Below are positions 28,829-37,995 of a stretch of 64,000 nt of DNA, in pieces. The notes below the pieces were generated by a model. It made no database searches and was not told the DNA's origin. It saw only the letters and a list, made by a program, of their open reading frames with translations. Both the position numbers and the translations under genes were made by a program. The stretch covers positions 372,001 to 436,000 of the forward strand of contig NZ_CP018151.1 in the NCBI RefSeq assembly GCF_001889265.1, written 5' to 3'. The stretch's first letter is position 1, and each line of letters starts with the position of its first letter. Source of the DNA: Microbacterium sp. 1.5R (lineage in GTDB: Bacteria > Actinomycetota > Actinomycetes > Actinomycetales > Microbacteriaceae).

Positions 28829-29359
28829 TCAGGCGTGGAAGACGGTGTGCAGGTCGCCGATCGCCTCGCGGCCGCCGAGACCGTCGATCTCGAACAGCAC
28901 GGAGATGCCGACGACGTGGCTGCCCAGGCGCTCGACCAGTTCGCGTCCGGCGGCGAGCGTGCCCCCGGTGGCGAGCACGTCGTCGATGAGCAGCACGCGG
29001 GACCCGACGGGCAGATCGTCGTGCATCTCGATCGTCGCGGTGCCGTATTCGAGGGCGTAGTCGACGGATGCCGCGGGGCGGGGCAGCTTGCCGGCCTTGC
29101 GGATCGGGATGAGGCCGACGCCTGCGGCGATCGCGGCCGCTCCGGCGAGGATGAAGCCGCGTGCCTCGATGCCCGCCACGACGTCGAACTGTCCGGCGAA
29201 CGGCGCGATGATCGCGTCGGTGGTCGCCTGCAGGGCCTCGGCGTCGGCGAGCAGCGGGGTGATGTCGCGGAAGATGATCCCCGCCTCGGGATAGTCGGGG
29301 ATGCTGCGGATCAGGGATTCGGCGCGGACGAGGGCGGGGGAGAGATCGGTGTCGGGCAC
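28829..29359 (-). CDS. apt: adenine phosphoribosyltransferase
   Basis: 176 aa purine-salvage enzyme converting adenine and PRPP to AMP. PRPP-binding motif VLLIDDVLATGGTLAA, N-terminal FRDITPLLAD and GIEARGFILA, all standard for APRT. GTG start at 29359 with TAGCCT (complement of 29366-29371) six bases upstream, so probably leaderless. Divergent from the cebE promoter, which begins within 30 bases of its own. No shared regulatory logic is evident. Confidence 0.95.
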   Translation of the reverse strand: MPDTDLSPALVRAESLIRSIPDYPEAGIIFRDITPLLADAEALQATTDAIIAPFAGQFDVVAGIEARGFILAGAAAIAAGVGLIPIRKAGKLPRPAASVDYALEYGTATIEMHDDLPVGSRVLLIDDVLATGGTLAAGRELVERLGSHVVGISVLFEIDGLGGREAIGDLHTVFHA

Positions 29360-29387
29360 CGGTCAAGGCTACGCGAAAGGCTCGGGC

Positions 29388-29444
29388 TTGACACCATGGG
29401 AGCGCTCCCATAGAGTCACTGGACAGTGCATGGGAGCGCTCCCA
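29388..29444 (+). promoter_or_regulatory. cebEFG-bglC promoter with two CebR operators
   Basis: -35 TTGACA (29388-29393), 17 bp spacer, -10 TAGAGT (29411-29416). Two perfect palindromes TGGGAGCGCTCCCA lie at 29397-29410 (filling the spacer) and 29431-29444 (just past the start point), 34 bp apart centre to centre. This 14-mer is the established CebR operator of actinobacteria. The arrangement predicts tight repression relieved by cellobiose or cellotriose. Confidence 0.95.
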
Positions 29445-29540
29445 CAGGAATCCTCACGGGAAGCCATCACGGAAAGCCCACGCACGACCCCGAGCACCAC
29501 CCGCACCACCACTGCACGACCCACCACAAAGGAGTGAACT

Positions 29541-30848
29541 GTGAACACACGTGCCCGCAAGCGGATCCTGACGACAGCAGCCGTCGCATCCGTCTCCGCC
29601 CTGGCCCTCGCCGGCTGCGCCTCCGCCGATGCCGGCGACAGCGCTTCCGGTGACGAGAAGGTCACACTGACCGTCACCACCTTCGGCACCTTCGGATACG
29701 ACGACCTCTACGACGAGTACGAGAAGGCGAACCCGAACGTCACGATCGAGGCGACCAACATCGACACCGGCGGCAACGCCCGCACCGACGCGTTCACGAA
29801 GATCGCAGCCGGCTCGGGTCTCAGCGACGTCGTCGCGATCGAGGAGGGGTGGCTCGGCGCGATCATGGACGTCTCCGACACCTTCGTCGACCTGCGCGAC
29901 TACGGCATCGAAGACCGCAAGTCCGACTGGGTCGACTGGAAGTACGGACAGGCGACCGACGCCGAGGGCCGCGTGATCGGCTACGGCACCGACATCGGCC
30001 CGAGCGGCATCTGCTACAACGGCGCCGCCTTCGAGGCAGCCGGCCTGCCCAGCGACCGCGAGTCCGTCGCCGAGCTGCTGAACGGCGACTGGGAGAACTA
30101 CTTCGCGGTCGGCGCCGAGTACACGGCCAAGACCGGCAAGGCCTGGTACGACCACTCCGGTTTCGTCTGGAACGCCATGGTCAACCAGCTCGACGAGGGG
30201 TACTACACCTCTGACGGCGAGCTGAACGTCGAGGACAACGCCGAGCTGAAGGAGCGCTTCGAGCTGCTCGGAGCCGCGACCGAAGGCGGTCAGTCCGCTG
30301 CGCAGACCGCGTGGGACTGGAACGGCGGCAAGTCGTTCGTCGACGGCACCTTCGCCACGTTCGTCTGCCCGGGCTGGATGCTCGGCGTCGTGCAGGGCCA
30401 GGTCGAGGCCGGCGGCGGCGACGCCTCCACCGGCTGGGACTTCGCCGACGTCTTCCCCGGCGGCGCAGCCAACTGGGGCGGCGCATTCCTGTCGATCCCC
30501 GAGAGCTCGCAGCACAAGGAGGCCGCGGCCGACCTCGCCGACTGGCTGACGCAGCCCGAGCAGCAGGTCAAGCAGTCCGCCGCCGCGGGCAACTTCCCGT
30601 CGACGATCAAGGCGCAGGAGACCCTCTCGTCCGAGGCGACTCCGAACGCGTTCTTCAACGACGCACCCACCGGTGCCATCCTCGCCGAGCGCGCCAAGGG
30701 CGTCGTCGCCCAGTTCAAGGGCGCCGATGACTCGGTGATTCAGGAGAACGTCTTCGGTCCGGCCCTCAGCGGCCTCGACCGTGGCGAGACCGACACCCAG
30801 GGCGCCTGGGATGCCGCGGTCGAGCTCCTGAACGAGCTGGTCGACTGA
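29541..30848 (+). CDS. cebE: cellobiose/cello-oligosaccharide ABC transporter binding lipoprotein CebE
   Basis: 435 aa family-1 sugar-binding protein. Lipoprotein signal: basic start, hydrophobic core, lipobox LAGC with Cys26. Typical SBP_bac_1 content follows (VTTFGTFGYDDL, TKIAAGSGLSDVVAIEE, a tryptophan-rich binding cleft). GTG start after a GGAG site. Placed directly behind the two CebR operators and ahead of cebF-cebG-bglC, so assignment as CebE rests on both family and context. A 61 bp palindrome follows the stop and may set the binding-protein/permease ratio. Confidence 0.93.
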   Translation: MNTRARKRILTTAAVASVSALALAGCASADAGDSASGDEKVTLTVTTFGTFGYDDLYDEYEKANPNVTIEATNIDTGGNARTDAFTKIAAGSGLSDVVAIEEGWLGAIMDVSDTFVDLRDYGIEDRKSDWVDWKYGQATDAEGRVIGYGTDIGPSGICYNGAAFEAAGLPSDRESVAELLNGDWENYFAVGAEYTAKTGKAWYDHSGFVWNAMVNQLDEGYYTSDGELNVEDNAELKERFELLGAATEGGQSAAQTAWDWNGGKSFVDGTFATFVCPGWMLGVVQGQVEAGGGDASTGWDFADVFPGGAANWGGAFLSIPESSQHKEAAADLADWLTQPEQQVKQSAAAGNFPSTIKAQETLSSEATPNAFFNDAPTGAILAERAKGVVAQFKGADDSVIQENVFGPALSGLDRGETDTQGAWDAAVELLNELVD

Positions 30849-30864
30849 CCCAGCCACCGCATCC

Positions 30865-30925
30865 GTTCCGGTCGCAGTTCGTGCCGCGCCGCCTTCACCG
30901 GGGCGACACGGACTGCGACCGGAGC
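30865..30925. repeat. 61 bp palindromic element, family B copy 2
   Basis: Arms 30865-30883 (GTTCCGGTCGCAGTTCGTG) and 30907-30925 match in 17 of 19 positions as an inverted repeat; the left arm is identical to the copy at 23144. It sits inside the ceb operon between cebE and cebF, as REP elements do between malE and malF in E. coli. Confidence 0.8.
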
Positions 30926-30960
30926 ACCACGGAAGCCCGGAACAGGACCAAGGAAGAGTC

Positions 30961-32067
30961 ATGACCCTCACGCATGAGCGCTCGGAGACGGCATCCGCGT
31001 CGTCGAACGACGCGAAGAGCCCGAAGACGGATGCCGCGGCTCGGCGTCCCTGGCGGCACCGCATCTCGCGGTTCGACCAGAACGCCTCCCCGTACTTCTA
31101 CATCTCGCCGTTCTTCCTGCTCTTCGGGCTGGTCGGACTCTTCCCGCTGCTCTACACGGTGTGGGTGGCCGTGCACGAGTGGGACCTGCTCAAGGGGCAG
31201 GGCGAGTTCATCGGCGCCGGGAACTTCGTCGAGATCCTCGGCGACCCGATGTTCTGGAACTCGATCTTCAACACCCTGAGCATCTTCCTGCTGTCGGCGA
31301 TCCCGCAGCTCGCGGTCGCCCTGGTGATCGCCTACCTCCTCGACCGCGGCCTGCGTGCCCCGACGTTCTGGCGCATGAGCGTTCTCATCCCGTTCGTCGT
31401 GACCCCCGTCGCCGTCGCCATCATCTTCTCGAGCATCTTCAACGAGGCCGACGGCCTCGCCAACAACCTGCTCAATCTGATCGGCATCGCCGACCAGGAG
31501 TGGAAGCACAACACGGCGCTGTCGCACCTCGCGATCGCCGTGATGGTGAACTTCCGCTGGACCGGCTACAACGCCCTCATCCTCCTCGCCGCCATGCAGG
31601 CGGTGCCGCGCGATCTCTACGAGTCGGCAGCCCTCGACGGAGCCGGCGCTGCCCGCCGGTTCTTCTCGATCACGATCCCCACGATCCGCCCCACGCTGAT
31701 CTTCGTGATCATCACGGCGACGATCGGTGGTCTGCAGATCTTCGCCGAGCCCCGGCTGTTCGACGTCTCGACGGCGGGCGGCATCGGCGGCAGCGACCGG
31801 CAGTTCCAGACGACCGTGCTGTTCCTGTGGGAGCTCGCCTTCTTCCGCCGGGACCTCGGCGAAGCATCCGCCGTCGCCATCCTGCTGTTCCTGCTCATCG
31901 TCGGCATCGGCGTCATCAACTTCCTGATCTCCCGACGCATCTCGACCGGGGATGCTCCGAAGAGCCGCGCCGCGCGCCGACGAGCCCGCACCGCCGCTGC
32001 CGCCGCAGCCGAGACGGCCGCCGCCGGCACGACGATCGCCACCACGACCGAGGAGAATGCGCGATGA
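30961..32067 (+). CDS. cebF: cellobiose ABC transporter permease CebF
   Basis: 368 aa MalF-type permease with about six spans after a 40-residue polar N-terminus. The EAA-loop reads ESAALDGAGAARRFFSITIP. An unusually long Ala/Thr/Arg-rich cytoplasmic tail of about 40 residues follows the last span. Overlaps cebG by four bases. No ATPase gene exists in the operon; as in Streptomyces ceb systems, a shared MsiK-type ATPase encoded elsewhere is expected. Confidence 0.92.
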   Translation: MTLTHERSETASASSNDAKSPKTDAAARRPWRHRISRFDQNASPYFYISPFFLLFGLVGLFPLLYTVWVAVHEWDLLKGQGEFIGAGNFVEILGDPMFWNSIFNTLSIFLLSAIPQLAVALVIAYLLDRGLRAPTFWRMSVLIPFVVTPVAVAIIFSSIFNEADGLANNLLNLIGIADQEWKHNTALSHLAIAVMVNFRWTGYNALILLAAMQAVPRDLYESAALDGAGAARRFFSITIPTIRPTLIFVIITATIGGLQIFAEPRLFDVSTAGGIGGSDRQFQTTVLFLWELAFFRRDLGEASAVAILLFLLIVGIGVINFLISRRISTGDAPKSRAARRRARTAAAAAAETAAAGTTIATTTEENAR

Positions 32068-32954
32068 CCGCCACCCAGGCGCTGAGCGTCCCCGAGAAGA
32101 TCCGCCGCCGTCGAGGCGCCCTGGGCGGCAACGCCGGGATCGGCAGCCGCCCCGGCTTCCTCACCTACGGCCTGCTCGCCGCGTTCATCATCGGCAGCGT
32201 CTACCCGCTGTGGTGGTCGGTCGTCGTGGCGAGCGGCACGAACGCCACGCGTGGCGAAACCCTGCCGCTGATCCCCGGCGGCAACTTCTTCACCAACGCC
32301 GCCAAGGTGTTCGACGCGATCCCGTTCTGGCTCGCTCTGGGCAACTCGTTCCTCATCTCGGCGATCATCACGGTCTCGGTCGTCACGTTCTCGACGCTGG
32401 CCGGCTATGCCTTCGCCAAGCTGCGCTTCACGGGCCGCGACGGACTGATGATCTTCGTGATCGCGACCATGGCGATCCCGACGCAGCTCGGCATCATCCC
32501 GCTGTTCATGCTGATGCGGGAGCTCGGCTGGACCGGATCGATCGGCGCGGTCATCGTGCCGACACTGGTCACCGCCTTCGGCGTCTTCTTCATGCGGCAG
32601 TACCTGGTCGACGTGATCCCGGACGAGCTGATCGAGGCGGCGCGGATGGACGGCGCGAACCAGTTCCGCACGTTCCTCACCGTCGGCATCCCGGCCGCTC
32701 GCCCTGCCATGGCGATCCTCGGCCTCTTCACCTTCATGACTGCGTGGACCGACTACCTCTGGCCGCTGATCGTGCTCTCCCCGCAGAACCCGACACTGCA
32801 GACGGCCCTCAGCCAGCTGCAGTCCGGCTATTACATCGACTACTCCATCGTGCTCGCCGGTGCGGTGCTCGCGACCCTTCCGCTGCTCGTCCTGTTCGTC
32901 GTGGCGGGCCGGCAGCTGGTCAGTGGCATCATGGCGGGCGCGGTGAAAGGATGA
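32064..32954 (+). CDS. cebG: cellobiose ABC transporter permease CebG
   Basis: 296 aa MalG-type permease. Six hydrophobic segments, EAA-loop EAARMDGANQFRTFLTVGIP. ATG 32064 lies in the cebF stop. The end overlaps an in-frame upstream ATG of the bglC gene, so the operon is continuous into the beta-glucosidase. Confidence 0.92.
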   Translation: MTATQALSVPEKIRRRRGALGGNAGIGSRPGFLTYGLLAAFIIGSVYPLWWSVVVASGTNATRGETLPLIPGGNFFTNAAKVFDAIPFWLALGNSFLISAIITVSVVTFSTLAGYAFAKLRFTGRDGLMIFVIATMAIPTQLGIIPLFMLMRELGWTGSIGAVIVPTLVTAFGVFFMRQYLVDVIPDELIEAARMDGANQFRTFLTVGIPAARPAMAILGLFTFMTAWTDYLWPLIVLSPQNPTLQTALSQLQSGYYIDYSIVLAGAVLATLPLLVLFVVAGRQLVSGIMAGAVKG

Positions 32955-32959
32955 CCCCT

Positions 32960-34396
32960 ATGACCCGTGCCTTTCCCGAGAACTTCCTGTTCGGCGCCGC
33001 GACAGCGGCGTACCAGATCGAAGGGGCGGCTTTCGAAGACGGGCGCACCGCGTCGATCTGGGATGCCTTCAGCAGGGAGCCCGGCGCCGTGATCGGCGGC
33101 GACAACGGCGATGTGGCGTGCGACCACTACCACCGCTATCCGCAGGACGTCGCTCTCATGAAGGAGCTCGGGCTGCAGACCTACCGCTTCTCGACCTCGT
33201 GGTCGCGCGTCCGGCCCGACGGCGGCGCGGTCAACGCGAAGGGCGTCGACTTCTACGAGCGCCTGGTCGACGAGCTGCTCGCGAACGACATCCTGCCCTG
33301 GCTGACGCTCTATCACTGGGACATGCCGCAGGCGCTGCAGGAGACCGGCGGGTGGACCAACCGTGACACCGTCGGACGCTTCCTCGAGTACGCCGGCACG
33401 ATGCACGACGCCCTGGGCGATCGGGTGAACGTGTGGACGACCCTGAACGAGCCGTGGTGCTCGTCGTTCCTCTCTTATACCGGCGGCGAGCACGCTCCGG
33501 GTCACACGAGCGTCGCGGAGGGTCTGCTCTCGGCGCACCACCTGCTGCTCGCCCACGGCGAGACGGTCCGCGAGCTGCGTGGCCGGGATGCGAGCCTGAA
33601 TCTCGGCATCACGCTGAACCACACGGTCGCAGACCCCGCCGATCCGACCAACCCCGCAGACATCGACGCCGCGCGTCGCGTCGACGGCCAGTTCAACCGC
33701 TGGTTCCTCGACCCGATCTACCGGGGCGTGTACCCGGACGACATCATCCGGGACATCCGGTCGGTGGATGCCGATGCCGTCGCCCGCTTCACGGATGCCG
33801 TGCACGACGGCGACCTCGACGTCATCTCTCAGCGCATCGACACGCAGGGCGTCAACTACTACCACGGCGACTTCGTCTCGGGCACGGCTCCCACCCCTGA
33901 GCGGACCCCGCTCAGCGGCGGCCCCGCGACCGACCGGGTCGGTCGAAGCCCGTATCCGTCGAGCGAGGGCATCCACCCCGTCGAACGCGGACTCCCGCGC
34001 ACGGCGCAGAACTGGGAGGTGCAGCCCGAGGGGCTCACCCGTCTGCTGCAGCGCGTGTGGACCGAGTACGCCGAGCCCGCCGGAACCGTGCTGTACATGA
34101 CCGAGAACGGTGCCGCCTATGACGACGTCGCGGTCGTCGAAGACGGTGAGACCCGCGTGCACGACGACGACCGCACCGAGTTCCTGCGCCTGCACCTGGC
34201 CGCCGTGCTCGATGCGGCGGATGCCGGCGTCGACGTGCGCGGCTACTTCTACTGGTCGATGTTCGACAACTTCGAGTGGGCCTGGGGCTACGACAAGCGG
34301 TTCGGCATCGTGCGCGTCGACTACGACACCCAGGAGCGGAGTCTGAAGGACTCCGGTCGGGAGTACGCTCGCATCATCGCCGCTCGCGCTCTCTGA
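32960..34396 (+). CDS. bglC: beta-glucosidase, glycoside hydrolase family 1
   Basis: 478 aa intracellular retaining enzyme that splits imported cellobiose/cello-oligosaccharides. Acid/base Glu164 in TLNEPW, nucleophile Glu382 in TENG, N-terminal FLFGAATAAYQIEG and the C-terminal YFYWSMFDNFEWAWGY loop. ATG 32960 is preferred: AAAGGA sits eight bases upstream, whereas the ATG at 32951 overlapping the cebG stop has its ribosome site too close. Last enzyme gene of the ceb operon, as BglC in Streptomyces. It degrades the inducer of CebR, giving feedback. Confidence 0.95.
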   Translation: MTRAFPENFLFGAATAAYQIEGAAFEDGRTASIWDAFSREPGAVIGGDNGDVACDHYHRYPQDVALMKELGLQTYRFSTSWSRVRPDGGAVNAKGVDFYERLVDELLANDILPWLTLYHWDMPQALQETGGWTNRDTVGRFLEYAGTMHDALGDRVNVWTTLNEPWCSSFLSYTGGEHAPGHTSVAEGLLSAHHLLLAHGETVRELRGRDASLNLGITLNHTVADPADPTNPADIDAARRVDGQFNRWFLDPIYRGVYPDDIIRDIRSVDADAVARFTDAVHDGDLDVISQRIDTQGVNYYHGDFVSGTAPTPERTPLSGGPATDRVGRSPYPSSEGIHPVERGLPRTAQNWEVQPEGLTRLLQRVWTEYAEPAGTVLYMTENGAAYDDVAVVEDGETRVHDDDRTEFLRLHLAAVLDAADAGVDVRGYFYWSMFDNFEWAWGYDKRFGIVRVDYDTQERSLKDSGREYARIIAARAL

Positions 34397-34452
34397 CGCC
34401 GGGCGGCGTCACCAGGGAGCATCCGGCCTCGCCGCCGGACGGAGGGAGAGTC

Positions 34453-35448
34453 GTGTCGTCACGAGCGACCATCGAAGAGGTGGCATCGGCCGCCGGAGTC
34501 TCACGGTCGACGGTGTCACGCGTCGTCAACGGGTCGACGGCGGTGAGTCCTGAAGCCCTCGAGTCGGTGAAGCGGGCCATCGAGGAGCTCAGCTACGTGC
34601 CCAACCGCGCGGCTCGCTCACTCGCGTCCCGACAGACCCACGCGATCGCCCTGATCGTCCCCGAGGACACCACGCGGTTCTTCGGAGATCCCTTCTTCGC
34701 GGCGATCGTCGCGGGCATCACGGGGGCGCTCCGCGGCTCTGACTACCTGCTCAACCTGCTGATCGCGAGCGACGACCCCGGCGACAAGATGACGAGCTTC
34801 GTGCGCAACGGCGGTGTGGACGGCGCGCTCATCGTCTCGCACCACACGAGCGACGCGTTCATCGACCGGGTCGCCGATGCCGTGCCCGTGGTCTGGGGCG
34901 GCAGGCCGGTGCGCATCCGCGAGGGCGACTACGTGGTCGACGTCGACAACGTCGCCGGCGCCCGCACCGCCACCCAGCACCTGATCGAGACCGGTCGCAC
35001 GCGGATCGCCACGATCTCGGGGCCCATCACGATGGTCTCCTCCGTCGACCGTGTGCAGGGCTTCCGCGGGGCACTGGCCGATGCAGGGCTCTCGCCGTTC
35101 GCCGAGGAGGCCGGTGACTACAGCGAAGCCAGCGGAGCGGATGCCGCGCGCCGCATCCTCGCGGCGGGGCGTCCGGATGCGATCTTCGTCGCCAGCGACC
35201 TCATGGCCCGTGGCGCGCTCACGGCGCTGCGCTCGGCCGGCATCCGTGTTCCCGAAGACGTGGCGCTCGTCGGGTTCGACGACTCGTCGGTCGCGCTGAG
35301 CACTGACCCGCCGCTGACCACCATGCGGCAGCCCATGTACGCGCAGGGCGAGGCGATGGCCGGAGTGCTGCTCTCGCGCCTGGCCGGACGCGACCCGGCG
35401 CACACGACGATCCTGCCGACGGAACTGGTGGTGCGCGCCTCGTCGTGA
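34453..35448 (+). CDS. cebR: LacI-family cellobiose repressor CebR
   Basis: 331 aa. LacI helix-turn-helix (IEEVASAAGVSRSTVSRVVNG), hinge AARSLASRQTHAIALIVPED, effector domain ending with SSVALSTDPPLTTMRQPMYAQGE. GTG 34453 preceded by GGAGGGAG. It follows bglC co-directionally 56 bp later and its expected sites, the two TGGGAGCGCTCCCA operators, lie upstream of cebE. Expected effector is cellobiose or a short cello-oligosaccharide. Confidence 0.93.
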   Translation: MSSRATIEEVASAAGVSRSTVSRVVNGSTAVSPEALESVKRAIEELSYVPNRAARSLASRQTHAIALIVPEDTTRFFGDPFFAAIVAGITGALRGSDYLLNLLIASDDPGDKMTSFVRNGGVDGALIVSHHTSDAFIDRVADAVPVVWGGRPVRIREGDYVVDVDNVAGARTATQHLIETGRTRIATISGPITMVSSVDRVQGFRGALADAGLSPFAEEAGDYSEASGADAARRILAAGRPDAIFVASDLMARGALTALRSAGIRVPEDVALVGFDDSSVALSTDPPLTTMRQPMYAQGEAMAGVLLSRLAGRDPAHTTILPTELVVRASS

Positions 35449-35479
35449 CCTCGCGCGGGCCGGGATCGAACGGGTGCGA

Positions 35480-35541
35480 CCGAAGAACACGGATGCGGAC
35501 CATACGCCCCTCCAGGTCGGTCCGCATCCGTGGGTCTTCGG
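35480..35541. terminator. bidirectional terminator between cebR and DUF1266 gene
   Basis: Long near-perfect stem: left arm 35480-35501 (CCGAAGAACACGGATGCGG...) and right arm 35519-35541, a 17-base loop and a mismatch of one or two bases. It lies between convergent genes. No T-run, but stem length and placement argue for termination both ways. Confidence 0.7.
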
Positions 35542-35545
35542 GCGA

Positions 35546-36349
35546 TCAGCCGATCCGGTCCCGTGACCGCTGATCGATCGTCGCGGGCCACGACAGCGTC
35601 GCCCACGGGCCGTTGCGCTTGGGCATCACTGCCGTCGCGAAATCCGTCCACACCTCGCCGTACTTCTCGAACGACTCCGCGTCGAGGTTCCCGTCGCTCC
35701 AGTGCATGACCCGTCCGGCGATGTAGCTCAGGCCGAAATCGACCCATGACACGAACGACGGGCGGGTGTCGACGTTGATCCGGTGGATGATGCGGCGGGC
35801 CTCTGCGACGTCGGCGTATCCGAGCGCGACACCCCACGTCGTCATCGCCACGGCCTGACCGAGCGCATACGCGTCGAGTGTGCGCACATACACATCGGGC
35901 GTCACGACATCTTTTCCGACTCGTCTGCGCACCTCGCGCTCGATGCGCTCGATGCCGGCCACGAACGGTAACGCGTCGCGCGCGTCTCCGCCTTCGGCGA
36001 CGATCCCCGCGAGCCACTCCCGCGTGGTCGGCACACGCCCGAGGGCGGTGTCCAGGTCGTTGCGGACAGCCAGACGGAGCATCCAGGCCTGACGTCGACG
36101 TCTCACGGTGCTGAGATGGTCGATCATGCCGAGCCAGTCGTCACGGGAGCGGATGCCCCACGTCTCGGCGACGAGCGCTCTGTCGTCAGGTCCCAGAGAG
36201 GGGGCCGTCGGGTCGTTCCAGGGCCCGGACGGGAGGGAGCTGATCTGCAGCAGGCCCAGCGCGATCTCGTTCGCCTCGGTGTCGGTGGTGGAGAACCGCT
36301 CGGATGGCGCGAGCCTCTGGGGACGCGTGAACCATGATGTCGGGCTCAT
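35546..36349 (-). CDS. DUF1266-like protein
   Basis: 267 aa, mostly helical. The middle holds the DUF1266 pattern: LVAETWGIRSRDDWLGMIDHL, then RAYDLGQ-like TLDAYALGQAVAMTTWGVALGYADVAEA, RPSFVSWVDFGLSYIAGRVMHW. The family is of unknown function and recurs in actinobacteria and enterobacteria (YbeU/YbeR relatives). ATG 36349 with AGGAG upstream; an adjacent GTG (36352) is less well placed. Divergent from a TetR gene with a TetR-like palindrome between them, so it may be its target. Confidence 0.7.
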   Translation of the reverse strand: MSPTSWFTRPQRLAPSERFSTTDTEANEIALGLLQISSLPSGPWNDPTAPSLGPDDRALVAETWGIRSRDDWLGMIDHLSTVRRRRQAWMLRLAVRNDLDTALGRVPTTREWLAGIVAEGGDARDALPFVAGIERIEREVRRRVGKDVVTPDVYVRTLDAYALGQAVAMTTWGVALGYADVAEARRIIHRINVDTRPSFVSWVDFGLSYIAGRVMHWSDGNLDAESFEKYGEVWTDFATAVMPKRNGPWATLSWPATIDQRSRDRIG

Positions 36350-36381
36350 CACACTCCTGAGGGTGGGGCCTGGGGCCGCTC

Positions 36382-36398
36382 ATAGCTTGAACAGCTAT
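36382..36398. promoter_or_regulatory. palindrome between DUF1266 and tetR genes
   Basis: ATAGCT, five bases, AGCTAT (36382-36398), within an unusually A/T-rich stretch that continues with CTAATATATAGC (36406-36417), which repeats the half-site. Candidate operator for the adjacent TetR protein and site of both divergent promoters. Confidence 0.55.
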
Positions 36399-36463
36399 TC
36401 AGTCGCTAATATATAGCCTCCGGGGGGAAATCCGAAGTCGTCCGATGCTGGGGAGCGGGACCG

Positions 36464-37129
36464 ATGGCACGTTCAGACGAACACAACCGGGCCGCGCGGG
36501 AGCGCGCCCGCGAAGCCATTCTCGAATCGGCCATCATCCTGTTCGCCGAACGAGGCGTCTCCGGCGCGAGCATCGCCGAGATCACCCGCCGCGCCGGGGT
36601 CGCGCAGGGACTCGTGAGCTACCACTTCGGCGGCAAGGACCAGCTCGTGGCCGCCGTGATCGACCGCTGGTACGAGGCGCTCTTCGCGATCCCGCAGGTC
36701 GAGGGGCCCGCCGACGTCCGGCTCGCCGGGATCATCGACGGTGCTCTCGCCGCCACCGGTTTCGCCCTCCCGGTGCAGCGAGCGGTGTTCGCGATGCAGC
36801 AGCAGCCCAGCACCCACCGCATGTTCGCCGAGGCCGAGACCCGGTTCGCGGAGCAGGCGATCGCATCGGAGAACGCCGTCCGCGAGATCTTCCGCGAGAG
36901 GGGTGCCGCCGATCCTCCGCTCGAGGAGATCATGCTGCGCACCACCCTCGAGGGCGTCTTCATGAAGTACGCCGTCTACGGCGACACCTACCCGCTCGAA
37001 GACGCCCGACGCTGGGTGCGGCGTCTCTACGGCCTGCCCGAGCCCGAGGCGCCGCTTCCGCTGCAACTCGCGCCCCGGGATCCGGACGCGAGGACCAGGG
37101 CGGCGGGGGCTCTGCGGGACGAGGAGTGA
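36464..37129 (+). CDS. TetR-family transcriptional regulator
   Basis: 221 aa. N-terminal TetR HTH: ILESAIILFAERGVSGASIAEITRRAGVAQGLVSYHFGGKDQLV at about 19-62, all conserved positions present. The C-terminal ligand domain is helical, with no recognisable subfamily. A proline- and arginine-rich tail closes the protein. Divergent from the DUF1266 gene. Ligand and targets unknown; the intergenic palindrome suggests local control. Confidence 0.85.
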   Translation: MARSDEHNRAARERAREAILESAIILFAERGVSGASIAEITRRAGVAQGLVSYHFGGKDQLVAAVIDRWYEALFAIPQVEGPADVRLAGIIDGALAATGFALPVQRAVFAMQQQPSTHRMFAEAETRFAEQAIASENAVREIFRERGAADPPLEEIMLRTTLEGVFMKYAVYGDTYPLEDARRWVRRLYGLPEPEAPLPLQLAPRDPDARTRAAGALRDEE

Positions 37130-37163
37130 CCGAGCTGCGGCCGACCCTCCATCGCGGACGGCG

Positions 37164-37820
37164 TCAGCCCAGCTGCATCCGGGCGAAGGCCCCGAGCACC
37201 ACGCGCTCGGACTGCACGAGGTAGCGCTCGAGCTCGGCCGCACCGGCCGCCGCACCGCGGGCGAGGAAGGTGTCGAGCACCGCGCGGTTCTTGCGCACGA
37301 ACGGCTCGTGCAGCGAGCGAGGATCGTCGATCTTCAGGAACGCGAGTCTCAGCTCTGCCGCGAGGTCACGGTAGGTGCGGGCCAGACGGGGGCTGTCCGC
37401 GAGCGACACCAGGGCGACATGGAACGCCATGTTGGCGCTGCCCACCGCGCGCCACGTCTCGGCGTCGTCGAGGAGTGCGTCGTGCGCCGCGGCCTCGGCG
37501 GCGAGCACGGCCTCCTGCATCTGCTGGACCGCCGGATGCTCCGGCTCGGAGTGCAGGAGCGCGGTGCACTCGATGATGCGACGTGCGCGATAGATGTCGA
37601 TCACGTCGGCGATCGACGGCGAGGCGACGGAGACGCCCCGGTGCGGCACGTGCTCGAGCAGACCCTGCTCGGAGAGGGCGCGGAACGCCTCGCGCAGCGT
37701 GTTGCGTGCCACGCCGAAGTGCTCCGCGATGGCCGATTCCGACAGTCGGGAACCGGGTGCGAACGCGCCGTCGATGATCTGCTGTCGGAGCGCATCGGCG
37801 AGCATGCCCTGCTGGTTCAT
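37164..37820 (-). CDS. GntR-family (FadR subgroup) regulator of the 5-oxoproline operon
   Basis: 218 aa. Winged helix at the N-terminus (LADALRQQIIDGAFAPGSRLSESAIAEHFGVARNTLREAFRAL), then an all-helical FCD ligand domain with candidate metal ligands (His in FHVALV). Divergent from the transporter-pxp genes. A palindrome in the intervening region fits a GntR site over the operon -35. I infer a repressor responding to a substrate or product of the pathway. Confidence 0.85.
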   Translation of the reverse strand: MNQQGMLADALRQQIIDGAFAPGSRLSESAIAEHFGVARNTLREAFRALSEQGLLEHVPHRGVSVASPSIADVIDIYRARRIIECTALLHSEPEHPAVQQMQEAVLAAEAAAHDALLDDAETWRAVGSANMAFHVALVSLADSPRLARTYRDLAAELRLAFLKIDDPRSLHEPFVRKNRAVLDTFLARGAAAGAAELERYLVQSERVVLGAFARMQLG

Positions 37821-37915
37821 GCCTTCATCGTAGGCGGCGGCCTGAGCGGATCGTTCGAGGAAGCATCTCCGCCATCACACGAATGCAACTCGGCCGTAGC
37901 ACAGCGGAAACAAAG

Positions 37916-37949
37916 TTGTTGAACAATATTGCTCGATCCGTTCTACACT
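37916..37949 (+). promoter_or_regulatory. promoter and GntR-type operator of the oxoproline operon
   Basis: Palindrome TTGTTGAACAA (37916-37926) overlaps -35 TTGAAC (37919-37924); -10 TACACT lies at 37944-37949 with a 19 bp spacer. The neighbourhood (TTGAACAATATTG) is A/T-rich against the local background. Repressor binding over the -35 would block transcription. Confidence 0.65.
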
Positions 37950-37995
37950 GGGTGTCACTCGACACCCACCAACGACGATGGGAATCCCCCCCGCA

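Noticed and set aside
29396..29444. Inverted repeats as a mobile-element end
   Set aside because: They are two identical 14 bp CebR operators placed precisely in a promoter; no transposase or target duplication is present.
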